A DNA stretch of 10,048 nucleotides from Monoraphidium neglectum. Its lineage: Eukaryota; Chlorophyta; Chlorophyceae; Sphaeropleales; Selenastraceae. A program made the translations under genes and the position numbers. A model generated the notes under the pieces. The model saw only the letters and a list, made by a program, of their open reading frames with translations. It had not been told where the DNA came from and ran no database searches. The first letter of the stretch is position 1. Every line of letters begins with the position of its first letter. Location of the stretch: assembly GCF_000611645.1 (NCBI RefSeq), contig NW_014011420.1:1-10048 (forward strand), read 5' to 3'. Shown piece by piece: positions 1 through 10,048 of this stretch.

Positions 1-2
1 CC

Positions 3-581
3 GCGGAGGACGTACCCGGGCGCCTCGTGCCGGCCCTGGCGGCGCGGCTGGAGGAGATCGGTGCCGACAAGTTTGGGGACCTGGTTGATGCCCCTCCACA
101 GCTGGGCAGACCGGCGGTGACGGCGGGCGAGGAGAGTGTGATCACGGGGAGGATGGTGGCCACGCTGGCGGGCCTGAGGCAGCTGGGCCATGCGGACGCG
201 GCGTACTACGCGCGCTTCTTGGCGCCGGCGCTGCGGCCCGGCGGCGCGCTGCAGGGCGCCGGGTGCAGCGAGGCAGCCAACCTGCTGTTCGCGCTCGGCG
301 GCAGCGGCGGCGGCGGCGGCAGCGGTGGCAGCAGCGGCGTTGGGGCCGGCGGAGAGGGCTCACTCGAAGATTCTTCGCGCGGGCAGGTGCTATCTGTCGG
401 CGCTGACCTGGCACGCCGGCTGGACGCCGGCGGCTTGGGGCAACTGCCGGAGGAGAGGCTGCGGACGCTTCAAGGCGCGCTGGGCGTGCTGAGCGGGTGG
501 AGCGACGCGGCGTCGGCGCGGGAGGTGGCGGCGCTCGAGACGGCGCAGGCGGCTGTTGCGGAGGCCCTCGCGAGCAAGTAG
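3..581 (+). CDS. 3' end of an unrecognised protein with a Gly/Ser-rich linker (5' partial)
   Basis: The frame is open from the left edge (position 3) to the TAG at 579-581, giving about 192 residues of the C-terminus of a longer protein. A GTG at 27 is not a credible start because the frame is open upstream of it. The first part is rich in Leu and Ala and looks helical (for example ESVITGRMVATLAGLRQLG). A Gly/Ser-rich stretch at about 295-360 follows, then a second helical part rich in Leu, Ala and Glu that ends ALASK. Short helices with motifs such as EAANLLFALG recall the helical-repeat proteins of algal organelles (RAP/OPR-like), but there is no diagnostic motif and I do not assign a family. 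High GC at third positions, as in the other genes here, supports real coding. No intron is needed to keep the frame open, though a small one inside the Gly/Ser stretch cannot be excluded. Confidence 0.6.
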   Translation, partial: AEDVPGRLVPALAARLEEIGADKFGDLVDAPPQLGRPAVTAGEESVITGRMVATLAGLRQLGHADAAYYARFLAPALRPGGALQGAGCSEAANLLFALGGSGGGGGSGGSSGVGAGGEGSLEDSSRGQVLSVGADLARRLDAGGLGQLPEERLRTLQGALGVLSGWSDAASAREVAALETAQAAVAEALASK

Positions 582-1160
582 CGCGCACTGCTGCCTCTGC
601 GTGAGTGCCTGTCAGCGCGCTGGTTGGCGGCGCACCCGCCTTGCCCCACATGCGCTCGTCTGTAGCATGACAGCCCTTTTGCTTGCTTGGTGCCTGCAAA
701 TGCAGCAGCTGGTACATCCATTAACCGTAACAGGTAGCAAGACTTGGCTCTTCTTATAGGCATGATGAGGGACGGTCGTTGCTTGTTTGGTTGAGCGGGC
801 CCAGTGCCACAGGTCCACGCAGCACAGTCATCCACACGAGGCTTGATGAAGGTTGGACTGTTCCCTGAACATTGTCTTTGATGTAACGCCAAAGCTGCAA
901 GGGACCCATCTGCCCTACTGTGGCACCATTGGCAGCCCGCCTGGTGACGCACCTTGAGTCGTCGCGTCCCAAGGCAGCCGCCGCGCAAACGCACATCGCA
1001 GCAGTATGTCATAGCGCAGAGTGTCCCTAAGGCTATCAGTAGTTTATTTTGTTACTTCTCTGTGCACGTGGAGGCCGAACAATTGGCTTTGCCGTGAACC
1101 TTGAGCGAGTGAAGCCATCATCAGCGTCGATCTGGCCGAACCTGTGGGTGGTACACAAAG
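582..1160. other. Intergenic region: 3' flank of the left gene and 5' flank of UTP6
   Basis: This 579-bp stretch is less GC-rich than the flanking exons and holds no ORF with convincing codon use. The left gene probably ends with the TGTAA at 882-886. The remaining 270 bp would then be the promoter and 5' leader of UTP6. I see no clear TATA box; an AT-rich patch lies near 1036-1052. A two-codon ATG-TCA-TAG occurs at 1006-1014, and no other ATG lies between it and the UTP6 start at 1161. Confidence 0.5.
882..886 (+). terminator. Candidate TGTAA polyadenylation signal of the left gene
   Basis: TGTAA is the usual poly(A) signal of chlorophyte nuclear genes. This copy lies 301 bp after the TAG stop and is the first TGTAA downstream on this strand. 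A five-base motif occurs by chance about once per kilobase, so support is only positional. Confidence 0.4.
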
Positions 1161-2196
1161 ATGGCGGACACTGTGAGGTACTTGATGGAGCAGATGGTGC
1201 CAGAGTTGGAGGACATGCAAAAGAAAAGCTATTTCAGCAAACAGGAGATCAAGGAAATAGTGCGGAAAAGGCAAGAGTTTGAATACAAACTCAAGCGCAA
1301 GTCTGCGCTGAAGGAAGATTTTCTCAGGTGGGTCGCCGGCCGACGTGCTCAGCCGGAGCGGCGCTGGGTGAAGCAGCGCGGCGGCTAGTGTCTTGTCTGC
1401 AGCACAGAGGGTTGCGTAGAGTGTGCACCTGCTTATCATGAAGGTCTACGTGGCTGTTTGACGTACAAATATTGGGCTAGCCATTTACACCACCCTCACG
1501 GAACATATCCCAGCACCAGACTCAAGCCATCTGCACCCCTGCACCCCCGCCTAGGCATGCGCATGTGCACGAACGCACGCACGCACGCACACACACATAT
1601 GATATTGATGTTTGCATAGATGCACAAAGCTTGTGGTGAATAGACAGACTTGCAGACGCATGCTCACACGCTCACACCACACGCGCGCGCGCTCCCCCAG
1701 CTACGCGGAATACGAGACCAAGCTGGAGCAGCTGCGCCGCGCCCGCCGCCGCGGCCTGGGCCTGGAGCAGGCCAAGCAGTCGCTCGCGGACTACGCTCTG
1801 GTGAAGCGCGTCCACTTCATCTTTGAGCGCGCAGTCCGCAAGTTCAAGCGCGACCTGGGCGTCTGGACCCGCTGGCTTGAGTTCTGCCGCGCGACGCGCA
1901 GCAACCGCCGCCTGTCGCGCGTGGCGGCGCGCGCGCTGCAGCTGCACCCCAACGCACCGGGGCTGTGGACGTACGCGGCGGCCTGGGAGTTTGAGGAGAA
2001 CGCCAACCCGGGGGCGGCGCGCGCGCTGATGCAGCAGGGGCTGCGGATGTGCAGGGACAGCCGTCAGATGTGGCTGCAGTACCTCGATATGGTGCGTGCG
2101 CGCATGGGGCAGTGCACGTCGGCGTTGGCGCCGGCGGGGATGGGGCTTGGGGGTGCTTGAGGGAAGGGCCTAATGGAGGCGTGCGTGCGTGCGTGC

Positions 2197-2236
<40 letters not shown>

Positions 2237-2812
2237 TGCGAGCTCATGCAGACAGGTGAGCAGGGACGAGGTGTGGGGGGCGAGGCAGGTGAGGGGGGCA
2301 AGGTACAGGTGACGTCAAGTTGGCTGTTGAGGTCTGGCCCGAGCCGCGCCCACCTTACCCTTCGGCCGCTGGGCTGGGTGCGTGGGCCCCTGAGGGCGCC
2401 TGAGGATGTCTCGCCCCAAGGGGCGTTGCCTCGCTGCTGGCAAAGCGTGCTGGGATGTTGCTATAAACGGTTGTCTCTGCGGCAAGGGCGCCTTGGGCGT
2501 GCAAGCGACATGTGGACGGCTTTTTCCTGTTGCGCTCTCTTGTCTCCCCCTTTGTTGTCTTCCCTCAATCGACTGAAAAGTGTGGGTGGTACCTGGCAGT
2601 ACGGCAGCTGATTGGCGCTGTGCTCTCGCGCCTTCCTGCACCCTCTTCCTGCCCCCTCTTCTCACCCGCTCCTCATACCCCCTCTTCCTGCCCCCTCTAG
2701 GAGCTGATGTACGTCCAGAAGCTGCGCACACGGCGCAAAGCTCTGGGCCTAGATGTGCCGGAGGACGAGCCGACAAGTCAGCAACAGCAGGTGGCGGCGC
2801 AGCAGCAAGAGG

Positions 2813-2847
<35 letters not shown>

Positions 2848-4631
2848 GAGGGGCAGCAGCAGCAGCAGCAGGCGGAGGATGGTGAGGGGCCGATGGATGA
2901 GGACGGCAAGGGCGGCGAGGGCGCTGGCGCTGGCTCTGGCAGCATTCTCGCCAGCCTCAAGGGTGGCGAAGGGCAACAGCAGGAGGCGGCCGGTGGCGGT
3001 GCCGGCCCGGATGCGGCGGTGGCGGCGGTGCTGACAGGCGCGGTGGCGCGCGTGGTGGCGCGCAGCGCGGCGGCGGCGATGCCGCGCGACTTGGCGCTGC
3101 GGCGGGGGCTGCTGGAGACGGTCGGGCGCTACAGCTTCCCTGGGACGCGGGCGCTGGCTGAGGACATTGCGCGCAGCGTGGAGGCTGACTTCCCCCAGGT
3201 CAGCTGTTCGGCCGATTGTGGGTCCATGCGCAGGCCATCGGCCATCATAAGTACACACCATGACGTCTCGCCACGTCTGGGTTGAGGCCACGGCCAGCAT
3301 TGCGCCTGGGATGTTTGCGGTTTTGCAGGCTCTTTCGGCCCCGTGGTGGGCAGCTTCTCGCCCTTGTGTGACCGCTAACATGCAACTGGTCCCCCCGCTC
3401 ACAGGAGCCCGAGGCCGTCGACCTGTTGGCCAGGTTTGGCTGCGACCCGTCGGACCCGGCCGCCAGCGAGGACGCGATCGCGGCTGCGGCGCGGCGCTTC
3501 GAGGCCGCCATTGCCGGGTGCGCTGCCACGGCCGCCGCTGCCGCCGGCAGCGCGGATGCGGGGTCCGCAGGGGCGGGGGAAGACAAGCGCAGGCTGCGGG
3601 AGGAGCAGGAGCGGGCGGCGCGGCTGCAGCGGCATTGGGAGCTGTACGCAGCGTTCCTGCGACAGCGGCTGGACGCGGCCCTGCCGGGGCCGGGCGGCGA
3701 GGAGGCGCGCGTGCTGGCGGCGGCGGGCGCCGCGCAGCAGCTGCTGGAGGTCCTGCGGCGCGCGCACGAGGGCGGGGCCGCGGGGGAGGAGCTGTACGAT
3801 GCGTGGTCCCAGGTGGCGATGCAGCTGCAGCAGAAGAAGGTGCGCAGCCGCATGGAGGGGACGGCCGGCCCGGAATCCTGGGGTCGTCCTCGACGTTCCG
3901 GTTGTGGCGGCGCCAGCATCTGCAGTTTGTGTGTGTCGGTGTGCCAACCGTGCACGTACCAATTGCCTAAGTGTGCCTGGTTTTCCGCACCCACCGTCGC
4001 AGATGGCCCTCAAGGCCGCCAAGCTCGCGTGCGGCGCTTTCCCCTCCAGTCCGACTGTTTGGAAGCGGCGCGTGGCGCTCGAGGCGCGCCTGCGGGGCGG
4101 CAGCACGGCAGCCGCAGGGCAGCTGCTCGCCGTCATCCGGGAAGCACTCCAACACGTGCCAGCCGACAAGGCGCCGGAAATGTGGCTGCAGGTGTGACCC
4201 GGCGGTTTTTTGCCTGGTTGCGGCGCGCCTCCCTGCCTCCTCACAGCACGCGCGGCAGCGCCCCTGCTGTGTAAGGCCTGCCCGCGTGGCTGGCGTTGTC
4301 GGAAGACGAGAAACGCTCGAGTCACACGCGTCCTTACGGCCCCGCCCGCCCCGCCCGCTGCTCCGCAGGCCCTCGATGTTTGCAAGCAGCCGGCAGAGCT
4401 TGCCGAGCTTGCGGCAATCATGGTCGCTGCGCAGACCGGCGCGCCCAAGGGCCCGGCGTCCGGCGGCATGGGCGACGCGGCTGGCCGCCTGCTCGCCGCG
4501 TTGTGGGAGGCCTCTGGCGCGGCTGCGGCGCGGGAGCTGTTTGGACGGCTTGCGGCGCTGCCGCCGGCGGGGGGTGACATGTACCGCCGCATGCTGCAGT
4601 TGGAGGGGCAGGAGCTGGAGGCCTTGGGGCA

Positions 4632-4671
<40 letters not shown>

Positions 4672-4926
4672 GGAGGTGCCGGCGGCGCCTCGCGCAAGGC
4701 CGCGCGCAAAGAGGCGCTGCAGCGCGTGCGGCGCGTTTTGGAGGCAGCGGTGGAGGCGTACGGGGACTTCGAGCCATCTTTCTGGCTGGCGTATGCGCGG
4801 TTCGAGCACCGGCATGGCAAGCAGGGGGCGGGGGCCATCTACTGGCGCGCGGTCAAGGCACTGCGCGATGCCGACGCGTTTGTGCAGGAGTACCGAAGCA
4901 GTGTATGCAGCGAAGATGTGCAGTGA
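1161..4926 (+). CDS. UTP6: U3 snoRNA-associated protein 6 (UTP6), SSU processome subunit, six exons
   Basis: My model joins 1161-1327, 1701-2091, 2701-3198, 3405-3839, 4003-4191 and 4369-4926. Every intron is GT-AG and phases match (2,0,0,0,0), giving 745 residues. UTP6 is a scaffold in the UTP-B module of the nucleolar small-subunit processome, which binds U3 snoRNA and pre-18S rRNA. Residues 1-85 match the family's N-terminal domain: VPELEDMQKKSYFSKQEI, then a basic segment ending KEDFL, then YAEYETKLEQL. HAT-type helical repeats follow at about 90-190 (FERAVRKFKRDLGVW; MWLQYLDM joined to ELMYVQKLRTRR) and resume at about 498-560 and 695-745 (SFWLAYARFEHRHG, IYWRAVKAL). The middle (about 205-350) is low-complexity and Gln/Gly/Ala-rich, and a second Gln tract lies in exon 6. 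These inserts make it longer than yeast (about 440) or human (about 600) UTP6. The start ATG has a good context (AAAGATGGCG) and is the first usable ATG. Identity is firm. The codon made at the first splice (AG+C, Ser56) and the ends of exons 3 and 4 are the least certain points. Confidence 0.93.
1573..1601. repeat. ACGC/CA microsatellite in UTP6 intron 1
   Basis: A run of ACGC units passes into CA dinucleotides inside the 373-bp first intron (1328-1700). A short (CG)n stretch at about 1682-1691 also lies just before the acceptor at 1699-1700. Both are non-coding in the spliced model. Confidence 0.75.
2181..2235. repeat. (GTGC)5(GT)17 compound microsatellite in UTP6 intron 2
   Basis: Five GTGC units (2181-2200) run directly into 17 GT units plus a final G (2201-2235). 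It lies about 90 bp after the donor of the longest intron (2092-2700, 609 bp). The order suggests a GT tract in which part of the array carries a T-to-C-type variant unit, but this is inference. Confidence 0.9.
2641..2698 (+). repeat. 19-bp direct repeat forming the polypyrimidine tract of UTP6 intron 2
   Basis: The 19-mer CCCTCTTCCTGCCCCCTCT occurs perfectly at 2641-2659 and 2680-2698, with pyrimidine-rich sequence between. The second copy abuts the acceptor AG at 2699-2700, after which exon 3 begins GAGCTGATG. The first copy is followed by TTCTCA, not AG, so it does not make a second acceptor at the same place. Confidence 0.85.
2803..2876 (+). repeat. CAG/polyglutamine tract with an internal duplication, UTP6 exon 3
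   Basis: In frame, the segment reads as Gln runs separated by Glu-Gly. Ten CAG codons plus one CAA at 2815-2847 give 11 Gln. The 18-mer CAGCAAGAGGGGCAGCAG is present at 2803-2820 and again at 2842-2859, offset by exactly 39 bp (13 codons), which indicates an in-frame tandem duplication. It lies in the linker between the two HAT regions. Confidence 0.9.
4636..4668 (+). repeat. (CAG)11 polyglutamine tract, UTP6 exon 6
   Basis: Eleven uninterrupted CAG codons encode 11 Gln, preceded by GluAlaLeuGlyGlnGlu and followed by ArgGlyGlyAlaGlyGly. The tract lies between helical segments before the last HAT repeats. The purity of the CAG run, with no CAA, suggests recent slippage. Confidence 0.92.
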
Positions 4927-4938
4927 GAGAAATGTTGG

Positions 4939-4943
4939 TGTAA
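4939..4943 (+). terminator. Candidate TGTAA polyadenylation signal of UTP6
   Basis: The motif lies only 12 bp after the UTP6 TGA (4924-4926). If used, the 3' UTR would be about 30 nt, unusually short. The compact spacing to the next gene makes a short UTR possible. No other plus-strand TGTAA lies before the next gene. Confidence 0.4.
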
Positions 4944-5026
4944 CAAATCAATGTGTGGGATAGGATATGCCAAAGGTGGCATTACAGCAGCTGGCAACAA
5001 CGCAGGCCATTGCTGATGTCTGCGAA

Positions 5027-5057
5027 GCTGGCTGGCTTGGCGGGGCGTCCAGCCAGC
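5027..5057. repeat. 9-bp perfect inverted repeat (possible hairpin)
   Basis: GCTGGCTGG at 5027-5035 and its exact reverse complement CCAGCCAGC at 5049-5057 flank a 13-nt loop. It lies between UTP6 and the LRR gene, about 100 bp downstream of the UTP6 stop and 150 bp upstream of the next ATG. No role can be assigned; it could act in the promoter or leader, or be chance in GC-rich DNA. Confidence 0.5.
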
Positions 5058-5207
5058 CGGGGCTGCGTCTGCGCAACTCCTGTATGATACCGCATGCAAG
5101 CTGGAAAGGAGCAGGCCGTTGCTGTGCATGCAATATCTACCTACGTTACACCATCATATTTCCGTTCGGTACAACGCTGAAGATCACGGTGCAGCGACGG
5201 TCAAGAA

Positions 5208-7817
<2,610 letters not shown>

Positions 7818-8506
7818 TGCGGAAGCTGGGCCCCAAATATTCGATTTGCACAGGTCAGTAACCAGGTAGGAGACGCCGAGGATTTCGCCCCGCTCTCCCA
7901 GAAAACTCTGAGTAACATTCAAGCTCCAGGTGCCGGGTGGTCAAGCTCGCAGGACTTTTGATCCTAACATTCCAGTCTTGTTGCGCTGCAAATGCAGCTG
8001 CTGAGTCTCACAAACTGGGACTTCTGCATGGCACCCACAACTGCCGGGTCGTGACTTTGGTGGCCAACCACCACGTGTGGCATAGGTCTAGCCTCGCCTG
8101 TGACTGCGCGATGGACCTCTGCGCCTTGCCCATTACATGAACTTCACTTAGTCTTCTTGCGCGGCTATTGATTTAAAATGGCAAGCAAAAAAGTGCCTGG
8201 CAGGGCGTGCGGAGAGGGTCGCTCTTCCGTTGCCCCTGCAGAAAAGCCAAAAGAGCGAAATACTGTGAAAGCAACCTCAAACGCTGCAGAACTTCTAGGG
8301 CATCACATGATGCGGATTACGTCAAGCAGTTGGCATAAAGCCACCACGGGGCAACAAGGGCACAACAGCAACACGGCTGCTCATCTCAAACAGCCACGCG
8401 AGAACACAAGCGGCCACCCCTGCGCATCATGCAGCAACCACGATCAGACCACGGCAACACTGGCAGACACCCCACTCGACGGGCCGGGCGCCCCGCGCCC
8501 CCGCCG
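7818..8506. other. Convergent 3' region between the LRR gene and the IF-2 gene
   Basis: This 689-bp stretch separates two stop codons facing each other (TGA at 7815-7817 on plus; TGA at 8509-8507 on minus). Base composition is more balanced than in the exons, as expected for 3' UTRs. I found no TGTAA on the plus strand here; on the minus strand one lies at 8137-8133. ORFs across 8178-8714 lack recognisable domains and run into the antisense of the IF-2 exon. Confidence 0.55.
8133..8137 (-). terminator. Candidate TGTAA polyadenylation signal of the IF-2 gene
   Basis: TTACA on the plus strand reads as TGTAA on the minus strand, about 370 bp past the IF-2 stop. It is the first such motif downstream of the gene. 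The assignment is positional only. Confidence 0.35.
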
Positions 8507-10048
8507 TCACGCCCCCGCGGCCGCCGGCACCGCCACGCACTGCAGCACGTCGCCCGGACGCACGTCGGCGAGGCGGCCCTCGTCCAGCACCACGCCGCAC
8601 TCCGCGCCGCGCCCCTCCACGGCCTCCACGTCGTCCTTGCGCCGCCGCAGGCTGCTGCAGGGGCCCTCGTACACCACCTCCCCCTCCCGCAGCAGTCGGT
8701 ACACCACGCGGTGAGACTGCGCCGCCGCCGCCGCGTCCTGCCCCTGCGCGTCGCCCGCGGCGGCGGCCGCCCAGTGGCGCACGAGCTTGCCGTCTGCGAG
8801 CCTCACGCCGGCCACGCGGCCGGCCTCCTGCCCGTTGACGACGAGAGGGAACACCTGCACCACCGCGGCGCTGCCGAGAAGCTGCTCGCTGGCTGCCGCG
8901 GCCGCGGCGCCCCGCGCGCCTTCCAGGAAGCTGCCGACCTCGTCGAGCAGGTGGTAGATCACGCGGTGGCTGACCACGCGCACGCCCGCGTGGCGCAGCG
9001 CCGCGTCGGCGTCGCGGGCGGGGGCGGGGAGGTTGAAGGAGACGAGCCAGGCGCCGGTGGCGGCTGCCAGGTTGGCGTCGCTCGTGGTGATGGGGCCGAC
9101 GCCCGAGTACACCACCTGGTGCGTGTGTTTGTGTGTGTGTGTGTGACGGGAAGAGAAGGGGGGAGGGTGATGGAGGTGATGAGGGCGAGGCGAAGCGTTG
9201 TGGCAGAGGACGTTGGGGCGTGCTCGTGGGGGCTCCACGCTGGGCTGGGCTGCAACTGGGCGCAGCCGTACAGGCACGCAGCCGTACAGGCGCAACAGGC
9301 GCCCCAAGCGCAGCATTGATGCCGGCCCCTGTCGGTGAGGGGCCGCCAGCCCGCGAATGCGACGACACCTCACAGGCGCCGCGCGGCGCCCGCACCCTCG
9401 CACCTGCAGGTGCGCGCGCCCCTCCGCCAGGTTGGCCATGGCCTGCTCCACCGCCTCCACGCTGCCCTGCACGTCGCCCTTGATCACCACAGCCAACACC
9501 GGCGCGTCCGGCCCCAACGCCGCAGGCTTGTCTGCCGCCGCCGCCGCCTCCGCCGCCGCGGCCCCTGTGCTCGGGGTCTCCCCCTCTTCCGCTGCCTGGG
9601 CAGCGGCGGCGGCGGCGGCGCCGGGGCCGGGGCCGCCGCGCGCGGCGGTGCGCAGGGCCTCCTCGTGCGCCCGGGTCATCTCCAGCTTTGTGGCCTGCAG
9701 TTCCTGCACGTCGCGCACCTTGCCGGACGCACCCAGCGCGCGGATCTTTGCCTGAAGAGCTTTGCGCCTGCAGAGAGTAGCGGGTTGTTGTCCCCGGGAC
9801 AAGAAGAGGAGGCGAGCAGGCGAGGCTCAGTGCTGGGCAGGGGGAGGCGGATGCTAGGACAGCGAACACGGGGGTGGCCGAGGTCAGGGACGAAGAGGCA
9901 CGCTCAGGATTCGTGCGGTGGGTTGAGGGCGCGGGTGCCCACCTGGACTGCTGCAGCTCCGCCGCGCGCCGCTGCGCGTCCGCCGCGGCCAGCCGCGCGC
10001 GCGCGAGCTGCGCGCGGCGGTAGTCCGCCGCGCGCGCGGCGCGCGCGG
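8507..10048 (-). CDS. Mitochondrial-type translation initiation factor IF-2, C-terminal part (5' partial)
   Basis: On the minus strand I join 10048-9943, 9767-9404 and 9115-8507. Introns are GT-AG with matching phases (2 and 0), and the frame runs off the right edge. IF-2 is the GTPase that places initiator tRNA on the small ribosomal subunit in bacteria and organelles. The window holds the end of the middle region (ADYRRAQLARARLAAAD, a charged helix), an Ala/Gly-rich insert (about 9650-9515), and IF-2 domain 3 beginning KGDVQGSVEAVEQAM at 9481. Across the splice it continues VVYSGVGPITTSDANLA, then HRVIYHLLDEVG, and the C-terminal beta barrel with SLRRRKDDVEAV, AECGVVL and PGDVLQC, which forms the initiator-tRNA-binding C2 domain. 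The YHLL, EGPCSSL and GDVLQC wording is closer to plant mitochondrial IF-2 than, as I recall it, to the chloroplast form. No targeting peptide can be judged because the N-terminus and G domain are missing. It converges on the LRR gene. Confidence 0.9.
9121..9145. repeat. GT/CA microsatellite beside the IF-2 splice acceptor
   Basis: An imperfect GT tract on the plus strand reads as a CA tract on the coding (minus) strand. It sits a few bases upstream of the acceptor CAG at 9118-9116, in the place where a polypyrimidine tract would normally be. Confidence 0.8.
9261..9291. repeat. Tandem 15-bp direct repeat in the IF-2 intron
   Basis: CGCAGCCGTACAGGC occurs at 9261-9275 and 9277-9291 with a single base between, giving a 16-bp period. 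It lies inside the intron 9116-9403. It is a local duplication with no recognisable function. Confidence 0.85.

Larger units (their letters stand above)
4927..5207. other. Short intergenic region between UTP6 and the LRR gene
   Basis: Only 281 bp separate the UTP6 stop from the next predicted start, both genes on the plus strand. This space must hold the UTP6 3' UTR, the promoter and the next 5' leader. It contains a TGTAA at 4939-4943, a 9-bp inverted repeat at 5027-5057, and an in-frame TGA at 5178-5180 that bounds the next gene's start. No coding potential is evident. Confidence 0.5.

Noticed and set aside
2749..3402. Minus-strand ORF of 217 codons with a poly-Leu run
   Set aside because: The Leu run is the antisense of the UTP6 CAG tract. 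It is not a membrane segment of a real gene.
4192..4200. UTP6 ending at the TGA at 4195-4197
   Set aside because: The stop comes one codon after a CAG/GTGTGA donor. Splicing to 4369 restores phase 0 and the C-terminal HAT repeats typical of UTP6.
3399..4838. Minus-strand ORF of 479 codons
   Set aside because: It is antisense to UTP6 exons 4-6. Long open antisense frames are expected in GC-rich coding DNA, and it is dominated by Ala/Arg/Ser and poly-Cys with no domain.
8178..8714. Plus-strand ORF of 178 codons beginning with ATG
   Set aside because: It has Ser/Thr/His-rich composition with no domain, and its second half is antisense to the conserved IF-2 C-terminal exon.
8429..9319. Plus-strand ORF of 296 codons
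   Set aside because: It is antisense to the IF-2 final exon and intron, His/Arg/Ala-rich, and has no recognisable domain.
8427..9869. Minus-strand ORF of 480 codons in another frame of the IF-2 locus
   Set aside because: It overlaps the IF-2 exons out of frame and is mostly Arg/Gly/Ala; the IF-2 motifs lie in the other frame.

Overview
The window looks like nuclear DNA from a green alga (Chlorophyta). It is strongly GC-rich, with codons ending mostly in G or C. The genes are split by short introns of about 150-370 bp (one of 609 bp) with GT-AG ends. Proteins carry Ala/Gly/Gln-rich low-complexity inserts, CAG/CTG and GT/CA microsatellites are frequent, and candidate TGTAA polyadenylation signals follow some genes. 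The species cannot be named from the sequence, and all exon joins below are my own, made by matching splice sites, reading phase and family similarity.

Layout, left to right. (1) 3-581, plus strand: the 3' end of a protein I do not recognise, with a Gly/Ser-rich linker. (2) 582-1160: 3' flank of that gene and 5' flank of the next. (3) 1161-4926, plus: a six-exon gene for UTP6, a HAT-repeat subunit of the UTP-B module of the small-subunit processome (18S rRNA maturation in the nucleolus), with two polyglutamine tracts. (4) 5208-7817, plus: a six-exon gene joining SDS22-type leucine-rich repeats to a C-terminal region resembling the FAM194/ERICH6 domain. Its second intron holds 38 uninterrupted CTG units. 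(5) 7818-8506: the shared 3' region of two convergent genes. (6) 8507-10048, minus: the 3' exons of a mitochondrial-type translation initiation factor IF-2, whose GTPase domain lies beyond the right edge.

Two of the genes serve translation in different compartments (UTP6 in cytosolic ribosome assembly, IF-2 in organellar initiation). Nothing suggests they form a functional cluster; this looks like an ordinary compact nuclear locus. I see no transposon, virus, CRISPR array, rRNA or tRNA. The points most worth a second look are the LRR plus FAM194-like fusion, the (CTG)38 intron that keeps the upstream reading frame open as a poly-cysteine tail, and a stop-free intron of 96 codons inside the IF-2 C-terminal region.
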